Below the pieces are notes generated by a model. That model saw nothing but the letters and a program-made list of their open reading frames with translations, was not told the origin of the DNA and ran no database searches. A DNA stretch of 24,446 bases from Fimenecus sp045613065 (GTDB lineage Bacteria > Bacillota > Clostridia > Oscillospirales > Acutalibacteraceae). Shown here one piece after another: positions 14,717 to 22,115 of the stretch. Position 1 is the stretch's first letter; every line of letters begins with the position of its first letter. The stretch spans positions 1 to 24,446 of the forward strand of contig JAZLAH010000058.1 in assembly GCA_045613065.1 (NCBI GenBank). Direction: 5' to 3'. The position numbers were made by a program, and so were the translations under genes.

Positions 14717-15411
14717 TGAGATTATATAATAACCTTATCAATGAAATTAAAAGTGATTTAAATACTGCAAATCCAGTTAAAAGCAATACTCTTTTGAGTG
14801 TGAGTAATAAAAACTCAGTTATTTTCTTATCAGACACAGCATTTGAGCTTGGTGGAAATCAGAAACCTTGTGTCAGTAGTCTTGCTGTTTCAAGCGATAT
14901 GACCTTTTCAAATTCTGTATTCTTACAAGGAGACGACCTTAATAAAATAAAAAATGACTCCCCTTTTGGCAAGTTTGTTTTTATACAAGTTGAAGAATTT
15001 GATAATGAACAGGACACATTTGACAAGATTAAAGAATTGGAAGCTTTAAGATATCATTTGTCCGTTGACGGATTTATGACAAGAGCTTCTGCACTTAATA
15101 TGCGAGAGCAAATCAGAGTCAGCAAAAAAACAATTAAATCTGGTGTTGCATTTGGTGATTACGGTAATACTCTTTTAAAAGAATATCTTAAATTTCCTTA
15201 TGTTAAAAGTGCTGAAATATATTTTGTAACTGAATTCAATGACTTTGAAAAGCTTAATTCTGTTGCAAAAAAAATCAACCAGACTACATCAGCGTTAAAT
15301 CATATTTTTGATAACGTTATGTTTGACTGCTCAAGTTGTAATCTTAAAGAAATCTGCGATGAAGTTGACGGACTTAAGGAATTACATTTAAAGAGTGTTA
15401 AAAGTAAATAA
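14716..15411 (+). CDS. Stand-alone acetyl-CoA synthase (AcsB/CdhC)-like middle domain protein
   Basis: Compared from memory with M. thermoacetica AcsB, this 231-residue protein lines up with the region before and at the start of the A-cluster domain. FELGGNQKP (43-51) matches EMGGNRTP, FGKFVFIQV (84-92) the following strand, and QIRVSKKTIKSGVAFGDYG (132-150) matches LRVSKDAVAKGFRFKNYG. FPYVKSAEIYFVTEF corresponds to a FPAIVDRVQVTIFTDE-like strand, and FDCSSCNLKEIC (203-214) falls where AcsB has FYSCVLCQSFAPNHVC. Cys205, 208 and 214 thus sit at the first A-cluster ligands. The fourth ligand, the Cys-Gly-Cys nickel site and the whole C-terminal domain are missing. The clean stop and terminator argue against a truncated pseudogene. 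It may bind an Fe-S cluster or a corrinoid/CoA partner; its role is unknown. Confidence 0.7.
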   Translation: MRLYNNLINEIKSDLNTANPVKSNTLLSVSNKNSVIFLSDTAFELGGNQKPCVSSLAVSSDMTFSNSVFLQGDDLNKIKNDSPFGKFVFIQVEEFDNEQDTFDKIKELEALRYHLSVDGFMTRASALNMREQIRVSKKTIKSGVAFGDYGNTLLKEYLKFPYVKSAEIYFVTEFNDFEKLNSVAKKINQTTSALNHIFDNVMFDCSSCNLKEICDEVDGLKELHLKSVKSK

Positions 15412-15416
15412 CTATG

Positions 15417-15447
15417 AAAAAAGAGGCTTTACAGCCTCTTTTTGTTA
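15417..15447. terminator. Bidirectional rho-independent terminator
   Basis: An 11-bp perfect hairpin, AAAAAGAGGCT (15418-15428) and its complement (15433-15443) with a 4-nt loop, lies between the convergent ACS-like and lipase genes. The A- and T-ended arms let it work on both strands. Confidence 0.88.
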
Positions 15448-15457
15448 TTGTTTTTGA

Positions 15458-18400
15458 TTATGCAACTAATTGTTTTTCAGTTTCTTCATCTTTTTTGATG
15501 TATGCTGTATTGTTAACTTGTTCAATATTATGCATATCAAGTGCTTGAAGTTCTGTTTCGATTACGTCAAAGCCATCAACAGCACCGTCATGGTTTGTAT
15601 CAGCTGCCATAATGAACCATTCGTTATTGATTGTTGATTGACAAGTTGCGACATTTGTGATGATTTCTTGGTCAGCACTATTAATCAATCCATCACCATT
15701 AACATCACCGTAAAGAACAACTGTGTATGTATCAAGAAGTTTGTTTGTAGCACTATCATAGATATAAACCTTTGCACCTGTGCCGATATAGTCATTGTCT
15801 GTTAATTCTTTGCCGTTCACATCAAAAACAGTAATGTACTTTCCATCAAGATTCATATCAAGCTGGATTTGTGTAACGGAATTTAACTCATAAACTAAGC
15901 CCTCGATATGCTTGTCTTCTTCGACGAAAACGAGATTTTGAGCTGTATTACAGTAAATACATATATTATTTTCAAAAGTATGATTTGCAACATAGTCTCT
16001 ATTATGCCATTCAGCATAAGCCTCAGCTGTTGAACCAGGACAACAATATATTACAGCTAAAAAAGGTATTGTATTAGCGTTATTGTAAATGCTACAGTTA
16101 TACGAATTAATTTTTATTACATCAAGAAAATCACATTTATAAAACGCGTTTTGCCCTATTGACGTTACACTATTTGGTACATCTATTTCAGTAAGACCAA
16201 CACAATAAGCAAAAGCATCTGCACCTATGAATTTTAATTTTTTTGAAAAAGTTACATCTGTTAAACTTAAACACTTATAGAAAGCAGCGCTACCTATTGT
16301 TTCTACACTATCAGGAAATTCAACTTTTGTTATTCCAGTACAATCAGAAAAAGCACTTCTACCTATTGTTTTTAAACTATCAGGTAAAAAGTTAATTTCT
16401 TTCAATCCAATGCAACCGGAAAAAGCAGAATAACTTATTTCAATTAGATTTTTAGGTAGATCCATACTTGTCAAACTTGTACAATTTTGGAATGCATAAT
16501 TTCCTGTTGATGTCAAACTTTCAGGTAAATTGATTTCTTTTAAGTTAGAACACCCACTAAAGGCGGAGCTGCCTAATGTAGTTATACCTTCATTAATTGT
16601 AACCTTTTCAATATTCCTACAACTAGCAAATGCTAAATCGCCTATCTGTGTTGCATCTGTTATTACAACCTCTTTAAGTGTTGAGGGAACATAACTCGCC
16701 TCATAGCCAAAAACATAATAAAAATATGCGTTGCTTCCGGTAGCATCCCGAGAAATTCCTACAAATGGTAATGTTACCTTTGTAAGATTTGTATTCCTAA
16801 ATGCACCTTGTCCTATTGTTCTTACACTATTTGGTATCTCTATTTCTGTAAGTCCTGTACAATTATAAAAAGCATATTCACCTATTGTCTCTAAGCCATT
16901 GGATAAGTCAACTTCAGTAAGCCCTGTACAATTGTAAAAGGTATTTGCAGGAACAAGTAAAACATCACTACTAAGAGAAATTTTGGTAATTGCACTATTA
17001 TAGAAACATCTGTCACCAATATATGAATTATTTAATCCCATATTCACGGAAATTTCTTCAGTGCTATTATACCAACCTTCAGTTCCATAATATAATGAAT
17101 TTATCCATGCAGTATATGTTAATTGTTCATGACCGTGTGTAATTGCATTCATAGGATTTCCCGATGAATCTACGAAAATTTTAACCAGGTTAGGAACGAG
17201 ATTGCATAACTTAACTAAATCACTTTCACAAGCAACAAGGTCATTATATGCTTTACACAAATCACCATATGTACTTACTGTATATCCAACACAATTACTA
17301 ATAGCTGCTAAATCTGAACGGTGTGAACTTGCCCAATTTTCATATTCCTCATCAGTCATTTCTTTTGTTGCTGAAATTGCAGCTGAAGCAAGATCTACAC
17401 CTTCATTGTGTTCGAATAATAAATCGTATGTACCTGTTACAAAATTAACAAAATCGGAATAGTATGGTACTTGATATAATAAAAAACTTAAAATCGCACC
17501 CGGTGCATATTTATTCAAAACATCTACATAGCTTGCATCAGTCTTTCCACCAAGTACATATGCAACAAAATTTACACCTAATTTTACTATTGGGTCGTTG
17601 TAGGTCATCGCTGAACCGACTATTAAAGAGAGACTATCTGTATATTCTTTTGTTGAAGATAATGAAGCAAAATCAACTCCGGTAATTCTTTTAAATTGAT
17701 AACACACGTTATCCCAGTTACCCATATCTGCATACATTGGTTTACCGTAACACTTATATCCCCATTCTCTAAGTGGTAATGCAGGAATTAAATCACCAGG
17801 ATTATTGAAATAATAAACATTATTTAAAGATGTGTTTGCATTTTTACTTACTGATGGACAAGCAAAACTATAAGCAAAGATATTTGATGTCGATGCATAT
17901 CTGCCACTTTCGGAAAGTTTGCCACCAATTATATTTGCAACAGCCGCACCTCGGCTATGTCCCGACAACCAAATGATTCTGTGGTTAGCATCATATCCAT
18001 CACTATTAAATATAGCATACAAATTATCAAGAACTTCATTTGCAGCTTTATAAAAACCTTCGTGGTCATTACCAGTTCCAAGATTAAAATTGCTAAACCA
18101 TTCTGCATTTCCAGATGTTCCCTTAACAGGTACGCAATACATTATGTATGTTTCGCCGTTGTATTTTACTTCTTTTTGACCTACGCTGTATGCAACATGG
18201 TCATTATCATCAATTGTTAAATTTAAGTTGTAATTATAGTTATAGCTACAAGTATTATTATATTTGTCTTCAACTGGATTATATTTCATTTGGGAAAGTA
18301 TGGAATTTATATTGTTTGTGCCGTATACTGCAACTGCAGTCGCAACAGATGCCTTTGCCATATCTTCTGAAAATTCATTAGCATCCTCGAACAGCATATA

Positions 18401-18586
18401 ATCGCTATAATAAAAACTGTTGCTTAAGGTTGAGCCAGCTGTTTCGGATTTGTACTGATAATCAATTTTAGTAAGTTCCATTGGGTCTGATATTTCATCT
18501 GCTCCCAATACAAAAAATAGTGTTGATGAAATAATTATTACTGAAACCAGCAAAATTGAAATTATTCTTGTAGTCTTTTTCTTCAT
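15458..18586 (-). CDS. Secreted lipase-like protein with BspA-type leucine-rich repeats and dockerin
   Basis: 1042-residue extracellular protein. A signal peptide covers residues 1 to about 29. Next comes a class 3 lipase-like alpha/beta-hydrolase domain (about 120-500) with nucleophile Ser211 in GHSRG, Asp265 in NNPGDLIPALP as probable acid, and His486 in HGHEQLTY as candidate base. From about 520 to 850 there are roughly a dozen LRR_5/BspA-type repeats of about 23 residues (pattern AFxxCxxLxxIxLPxSLxxIGxxAF). The end (959-1022) is a type I dockerin with two calcium loops, DVNGDGLINSAD (961-972) and DTNHDGAVDGFD (996-1007). No LPXTG anchor is seen, so attachment should be by cohesin binding. 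Function: probable ester hydrolysis, with repeats for binding. GAGG lies 10 nt before the ATG. Substrate is unknown. Confidence 0.88.
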   Translation of the reverse strand: MKKKTTRIISILLVSVIIISSTLFFVLGADEISDPMELTKIDYQYKSETAGSTLSNSFYYSDYMLFEDANEFSEDMAKASVATAVAVYGTNNINSILSQMKYNPVEDKYNNTCSYNYNYNLNLTIDDNDHVAYSVGQKEVKYNGETYIMYCVPVKGTSGNAEWFSNFNLGTGNDHEGFYKAANEVLDNLYAIFNSDGYDANHRIIWLSGHSRGAAVANIIGGKLSESGRYASTSNIFAYSFACPSVSKNANTSLNNVYYFNNPGDLIPALPLREWGYKCYGKPMYADMGNWDNVCYQFKRITGVDFASLSSTKEYTDSLSLIVGSAMTYNDPIVKLGVNFVAYVLGGKTDASYVDVLNKYAPGAILSFLLYQVPYYSDFVNFVTGTYDLLFEHNEGVDLASAAISATKEMTDEEYENWASSHRSDLAAISNCVGYTVSTYGDLCKAYNDLVACESDLVKLCNLVPNLVKIFVDSSGNPMNAITHGHEQLTYTAWINSLYYGTEGWYNSTEEISVNMGLNNSYIGDRCFYNSAITKISLSSDVLLVPANTFYNCTGLTEVDLSNGLETIGEYAFYNCTGLTEIEIPNSVRTIGQGAFRNTNLTKVTLPFVGISRDATGSNAYFYYVFGYEASYVPSTLKEVVITDATQIGDLAFASCRNIEKVTINEGITTLGSSAFSGCSNLKEINLPESLTSTGNYAFQNCTSLTSMDLPKNLIEISYSAFSGCIGLKEINFLPDSLKTIGRSAFSDCTGITKVEFPDSVETIGSAAFYKCLSLTDVTFSKKLKFIGADAFAYCVGLTEIDVPNSVTSIGQNAFYKCDFLDVIKINSYNCSIYNNANTIPFLAVIYCCPGSTAEAYAEWHNRDYVANHTFENNICIYCNTAQNLVFVEEDKHIEGLVYELNSVTQIQLDMNLDGKYITVFDVNGKELTDNDYIGTGAKVYIYDSATNKLLDTYTVVLYGDVNGDGLINSADQEIITNVATCQSTINNEWFIMAADTNHDGAVDGFDVIETELQALDMHNIEQVNNTAYIKKDEETEKQLVA

Positions 18587-18668
18587 TTTATGCCATCCTC
18601 ACATACAATTTTCCATAAAATATCTGTAGATAATTGTAATAAAAACTATGTTTATAGTCTTACGTTTG

Positions 18669-18697
18669 ATTATACAATCATTCGATGTACTTGTCAA
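18669..18697 (-). promoter_or_regulatory. Perfect consensus sigma-A promoter for the dockerin-lipase gene
   Basis: TTGACA (18697-18692), 17-nt spacer and TATAAT (18674-18669) on the minus strand. Start is expected near 18662, leaving a leader of about 75 nt. No operator or riboswitch was recognised in the leader. Confidence 0.85.
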
Positions 18698-18758
18698 TTT
18701 GATTTCAATTTAATGGATAATAAGAGCAAAAAACTGAAATAATTTAATGAGGTGGATT

Positions 18759-19109
18759 ATGACTACTGTTAAAAAATTTATTTCAGGATTTGTTATTGGT
18801 GCAATAAATATTCTGCTTGGTGCTGGTGGAGGAATGTTAACAGTTCCTCTATACAAAAAAATGAATATGAGTCAAAAAGAAGCACAAATAAATGCTGTTG
18901 CAACGATTTTGCCTATTACAATTGTTAGTGCATTTATTTATGTCAAAAATGGCGATGTTAAAATTTCAGACTCATATATTTATCTTATTCCAGGACTTAT
19001 CGGAAGCATTATTGGAACATTTGCAATTAAAAAATTTTCAAATAATATTTTAAGTATCATTTTCTCTATTTTTATGGTTTGGGCAGGATTGAGGTTATTA
19101 TTTAAATGA
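18759..19109 (+). CDS. TauE/SafE-family transporter, half-size subunit 1
   Basis: Membrane protein of the sulfite/anion exporter TauE/SafE family, here only 116 residues, with about four membrane segments and the glycine-rich family motif LLGAGGGMLTVPLY at the start. Full-length members are about 250 residues with two such halves, so this is a half. The start chosen is the ATG at 18759 with GAGGTGG just upstream; the ATG at 18747 overlaps that ribosome binding site. Its TGA overlaps the ATG of the next gene (ATGA), so the two halves are probably made together and act as a heterodimer. Substrate (sulfite, sulfonate or another anion) cannot be determined. Confidence 0.85.
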   Translation: MTTVKKFISGFVIGAINILLGAGGGMLTVPLYKKMNMSQKEAQINAVATILPITIVSAFIYVKNGDVKISDSYIYLIPGLIGSIIGTFAIKKFSNNILSIIFSIFMVWAGLRLLFK

Positions 19110-19477
19110 ACAGTATAATTCCTATTATTGCAGGATTTTTATCCGGGCTTATAGGTGCAATGGGTTTTGGTGGTGGTGGAGTTTTAATAATATATCTTGT
19201 TATATTTGCAGGAACACCACAAATAGTTGCACAAGGAATTAATCTTATTTTCTTCATCCCTTGTGCTATTACAGCAACAATAATTTATTTAATAAAAAGG
19301 CAAATAAAAATAAAAATAATTCTGCCTGTTATAGCAGGTGGAATAACAGGTGTCATTAGTGCAAGTTATTTTTTCGGTTTTATTAAATCTGAATGGCTTT
19401 CAACTATATTTGCTATTTTTCTTATTGTTATGGGATTATCTTCAATTGTAAAGATAATAAAAGTCAAATCAATGTAG
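19106..19477 (+). CDS. TauE/SafE-family transporter, half-size subunit 2
   Basis: Second half-size TauE/SafE protein (123 residues), four predicted membrane segments, with the glycine-rich motif GAMGFGGGGVLIIYL near residue 20. Together with the upstream gene it would rebuild the eight-segment family architecture. Translation is coupled by a 4-nt overlap. No terminator is evident; the region from 19478 to 19555 is T-rich with no gene. Confidence 0.85.
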   Translation: MNSIIPIIAGFLSGLIGAMGFGGGGVLIIYLVIFAGTPQIVAQGINLIFFIPCAITATIIYLIKRQIKIKIILPVIAGGITGVISASYFFGFIKSEWLSTIFAIFLIVMGLSSIVKIIKVKSM

Positions 19478-19555
19478 ATTTCTCGACAAAAAAATTACCG
19501 TTTATTTCCTTTTTTTCGTTATTTATACAAATTTTTATTTATTATTCCTTTTCTA

Positions 19556-19584
19556 TTGATAATACTTTATTTATATTGTATAAT
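19556..19584 (+). promoter_or_regulatory. Strong sigma-A promoter for the oxaloacetate decarboxylase operon
   Basis: TTGATA (19556-19561), 17-nt spacer and TATAAT (19579-19584), 72 nt before the ATG of oadA. The 19478-19656 gap holds nothing else recognisable. Confidence 0.8.
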
Positions 19585-19656
19585 TACAACAATACATTTA
19601 AATTGGGAAATTTTTTATTTTATGTATTAAATACTTGTGTTTGGAGGCAAAAAACT

Positions 19657-21039
19657 ATGAAAGTACAGTTTACAGAAACCGTATTGAGAGATGCCAACCA
19701 GTCACTTATTGCTACAAGAATGCCGTTCGATGATTTTGAACCAATTCTTGAAAAGCTTAATAAAGCTGGTTACTATTCTCTTGAATGCTGGGGCGGTGCT
19801 ACATTCGACTCATGTCTTCGTTACCTTAATGAAGACCCATGGGTAAGACTCAGAAAAATCAAAGAAAAATGTCCTGATACAAAGCTTCAGATGCTTCTTC
19901 GTGGCCAAAATCTTCTTGGTTATAAGCACTATCCAGATGATGTTGTAAGAATGTTCATTAAAAAGAGTATTGAAAACGGTATTGATGTTATTAGAATTTT
20001 CGATGCACTTAACGATGTACGTAACATCCAGGTAGCAGTTGATGAAACAATTAAAAATGGTGCAATTGCATCAGGTGCTATTTCTTATACAACAAGCCCT
20101 GTTCACACACTTAAGAACTATGTTGCTCTTTGTAAAGAAATGAAAGAAATGGGTTGTTCTACAATCTGTATTAAGGATATGGCAGGTGTTATGACTCCTG
20201 TTGAAGCAAAAGACCTTGTAGGTGCTATTAAGGATGCAATGCCTGAAATGCCTGTTATTCTTCATACTCACTCTACAACAGGTATGGCTTATATGACAAT
20301 CCTTAAGGCAGTTGAAGCAGGTTGCGATGTTATTGACACAGCAACATCTTGCTTCTCAGGTGGTACTTCACAGCCTGCAACAGAAACAATTCACGATGCT
20401 CTTACAGGTCTTGGTTATGAAACAGGCCTTGACAGAGACGTATTGAAAGCAGTTAACGACCACTTCAAGCCACTTCGTGACCAATATCTTTCATCAGGAC
20501 TCTTAAAGGCAAAAGCTCTTGTTACTGATACAGATGCATTGACATATAAAGTTCCGGGTGGAATGCTTTCAAATATGATGGCAAACCTTGAAGATATGAA
20601 TGCTCTTGACAGAATGGAAGAAGCTCTTTTAGAGATTCCTCAGGTTCGTAAAGATATGGGTTATCCACCACTTGTTACTCCTCTTAGCCAGATGGTTGGT
20701 AACCAGGCAGTTACAAACGTGCTTGTTGGCGAAAGATATAAGAATATCTCAAAAGAAATCAAAGCATATATCAAGGGTGAATATGGTAAGGCACCAGGAG
20801 AACTTGATGCTGACCTTTTGAAAAAAGTTCTTGGTGACGAATCACCTGTTACTTGTCGTTTTGCTGATACTCTTGAACCAATGTTCGAAAAAACAAAGGA
20901 TGAACTTGGTGATATGGCAAGATGTGATGAAGATGTTCTTTCATACATTGCATTCCCTGCTCAGGCTGAAAAATTCTTTGAACAGAGAGCTGAAAAAGAA
21001 AAGAATACATTTAAGTATTCAATCAAAAGAGTTGATTAA
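19657..21039 (+). CDS. oadA: Oxaloacetate decarboxylase alpha subunit (carboxyltransferase)
   Basis: Transfers the carboxyl group of oxaloacetate to biotin, releasing pyruvate; first step of the Na+-pumping decarboxylase. Start at the ATG at 19657, 8 nt after GGAGG, giving 460 residues. The TIM-barrel catalytic residues of the OadA/pyruvate carboxylase family are present: Asp12 in LRDANQS, Lys173 in CIKDMAG, and the zinc-binding His203 and His205 in LHTHSTTG, followed by the conserved C-terminal PxPLVTP-like segment (GYPPLVTPLSQMVGNQ). The biotin domain, fused in many OadA proteins, is a separate gene here (21666). The neighbouring membrane beta subunit favours oxaloacetate decarboxylase over pyruvate carboxylase subunit B. 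Methylmalonyl-CoA decarboxylase is excluded, as its alpha subunit has a different (carboxyltransferase/crotonase) fold. Confidence 0.93.
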   Translation: MKVQFTETVLRDANQSLIATRMPFDDFEPILEKLNKAGYYSLECWGGATFDSCLRYLNEDPWVRLRKIKEKCPDTKLQMLLRGQNLLGYKHYPDDVVRMFIKKSIENGIDVIRIFDALNDVRNIQVAVDETIKNGAIASGAISYTTSPVHTLKNYVALCKEMKEMGCSTICIKDMAGVMTPVEAKDLVGAIKDAMPEMPVILHTHSTTGMAYMTILKAVEAGCDVIDTATSCFSGGTSQPATETIHDALTGLGYETGLDRDVLKAVNDHFKPLRDQYLSSGLLKAKALVTDTDALTYKVPGGMLSNMMANLEDMNALDRMEEALLEIPQVRKDMGYPPLVTPLSQMVGNQAVTNVLVGERYKNISKEIKAYIKGEYGKAPGELDADLLKKVLGDESPVTCRFADTLEPMFEKTKDELGDMARCDEDVLSYIAFPAQAEKFFEQRAEKEKNTFKYSIKRVD

Positions 21040-21051
21040 GGAGGACAAAAA

Positions 21052-21651
21052 ATGACTTTACCAGAAATTTTAAGTGTTTCTGCTACAGGTTTTATTGTCG
21101 TTTTAATTGTTCTTATTCTTCTCGCAGTTATTATTGTAATGCTTTCAAGAGTAATTCAGGCTGTTGAAGGCGGTGCAAAAAACAACTCTTCTTCAGAAAA
21201 GACAGAAGAAGCGCCTAAAAAGGATGTTAAGTCATCCCCTGCTCCTGTTGTTTCTGCTCCAGAAGTTGCTCCTGTACCTGTTCAATATTCAAACGGTGTT
21301 ACACTTTACAAGACAGATTACAAAACTGCAGCATCTATTATGGCTATTGTAAGTCACGAAAGTGGTATTCCACTTGAAAGACTTAGTTTCAGTTCAATTA
21401 AACTTGATGACTCTCTTGAACTTTATAAAACAGACTATAAAACAGCAGCATCTATTATGGCTATTGTAAGCCATCAGACAGGAATTCCTCTTGAAAGACT
21501 CGTATTCAAGTCAATCAGACTTTGCGATATGCCTGAACTTTATAAAACTGACGAAGAAACAGCTGTAAAAGTTATGGCACTTACAAGCAAAGAATCAGGA
21601 ATCCCACTTGAAAAACTTGTTTTTAAATCAATCAAACTTATTGAGAAATAA
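21052..21651 (+). CDS. OadG-like small membrane subunit with triplicated C-terminal module
   Basis: Corresponds to the gamma/delta subunit that assembles the alpha and beta subunits of Na+-pumping decarboxylases. The 199 residues contain one N-terminal membrane segment (about 12-33), a charged and Pro/Ala/Val-rich linker (45-80), then three copies of a 39-residue module at 85-118, 124-157 and 163-196 (pattern LYKTDYKTAASIMAIVSHxTG, IPLERLVFKSIKL). Ordinary subunits have a single short C-terminal segment. Modules 1 and 2 share a 26-base identical DNA stretch, so the duplication is rather recent; module 3 is more diverged. GGAGG precedes the ATG; it lies 12 nt after oadA. Confidence 0.82.
   Translation: MTLPEILSVSATGFIVVLIVLILLAVIIVMLSRVIQAVEGGAKNNSSSEKTEEAPKKDVKSSPAPVVSAPEVAPVPVQYSNGVTLYKTDYKTAASIMAIVSHESGIPLERLSFSSIKLDDSLELYKTDYKTAASIMAIVSHQTGIPLERLVFKSIRLCDMPELYKTDEETAVKVMALTSKESGIPLEKLVFKSIKLIEK
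21304..21639 (+). repeat. Three in-frame 117-bp direct repeats in the OadG-like gene
   Basis: Units start at 21304, 21421 and 21538 with an exact 117-bp period (39 codons). The first two share a 26-base identical stretch and are much alike over their length; the third matches mainly at protein level. Confidence 0.85.
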
Positions 21652-21665
21652 AGGAGAATATTAAA

Positions 21666-22097
21666 ATGAAATACGTAGTTACATTAAATGGAAATGATTA
21701 TGAAGTTGAAGTAAACGAACTTAATGAAGCAGTTGTTACTGCTGTTGTTCCATCAGCAGCTCCTGTAGTTGTTGCAGCTCCAGTTGCTCCTGTTGCAGCA
21801 CCTGTAGTAGCTCCTGTTCCTGCAGCTGCACCTGTTGTTGAAGCAGCTCCTGCTGCAGCACCAGCACCTGTTGCTGTTGGTGACGGTACAAAAGTTACAG
21901 CTCCAATGCCTGGTACAGTTCTTGCAGTTAACATTTCTGCAGGTCAGTCAGTTAACGAAGGCGATGTTCTCTTCATTCTTGAAGCTATGAAGATGGAAAA
22001 TGAAATCGTTGCTCCTTGTGCAGGTACAGTTAAGCAGGTTATTGCTACAAAGGGTGCATCAGTTGCTACTGACGAAGTTCTTGCTGTTCTCGGTTAA
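21666..22097 (+). CDS. Biotin carboxyl carrier protein of the decarboxylase
   Basis: Carries carboxybiotin between the alpha and beta subunits. 143 residues: an N-terminal MKYVVTLNGNDYEVEV strand, a long Ala/Pro/Val linker (about 24-70) that gives mobility, then the biotinyl domain (75-143) with the biotinylated Lys109 in EAMKMENEI. Ribosome binding site AAAGGAG is 8 nt upstream of the ATG. It sits between the gamma-like and beta subunit genes, as in GcdC/MmdC-type operons. The biotin ligase must be elsewhere. Confidence 0.93.
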   Translation: MKYVVTLNGNDYEVEVNELNEAVVTAVVPSAAPVVVAAPVAPVAAPVVAPVPAAAPVVEAAPAAAPAPVAVGDGTKVTAPMPGTVLAVNISAGQSVNEGDVLFILEAMKMENEIVAPCAGTVKQVIATKGASVATDEVLAVLG

Positions 22098-22115
22098 TTC
22101 AGAGGTGGCAAAAAA

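Noticed and set aside
14716..15411. ACS-like gene as a truncated pseudogene of full acetyl-CoA synthase
   Set aside because: No remaining ACS sequence is found in any frame downstream; a strong terminator follows at once, and start and stop codons fit the operon packing.
15458..15520. Sortase anchor at the end of the dockerin-lipase
   Set aside because: No LPXTG-type motif, hydrophobic helix or basic tail; the protein ends in a soluble charged tail after the dockerin.
19657..21039. oadA as pyruvate carboxylase subunit B or 2-isopropylmalate synthase
   Set aside because: The motifs fit the OadA/PycB carboxyltransferase family, not the synthases, and the adjacent membrane beta subunit makes a sodium-pumping decarboxylase the best reading.
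21698..21934. Minus-strand Thr/Gly/Ala-rich open frame
   Set aside because: Shadow of the Ala/Pro/Val linker of the biotin carrier protein on the other strand.
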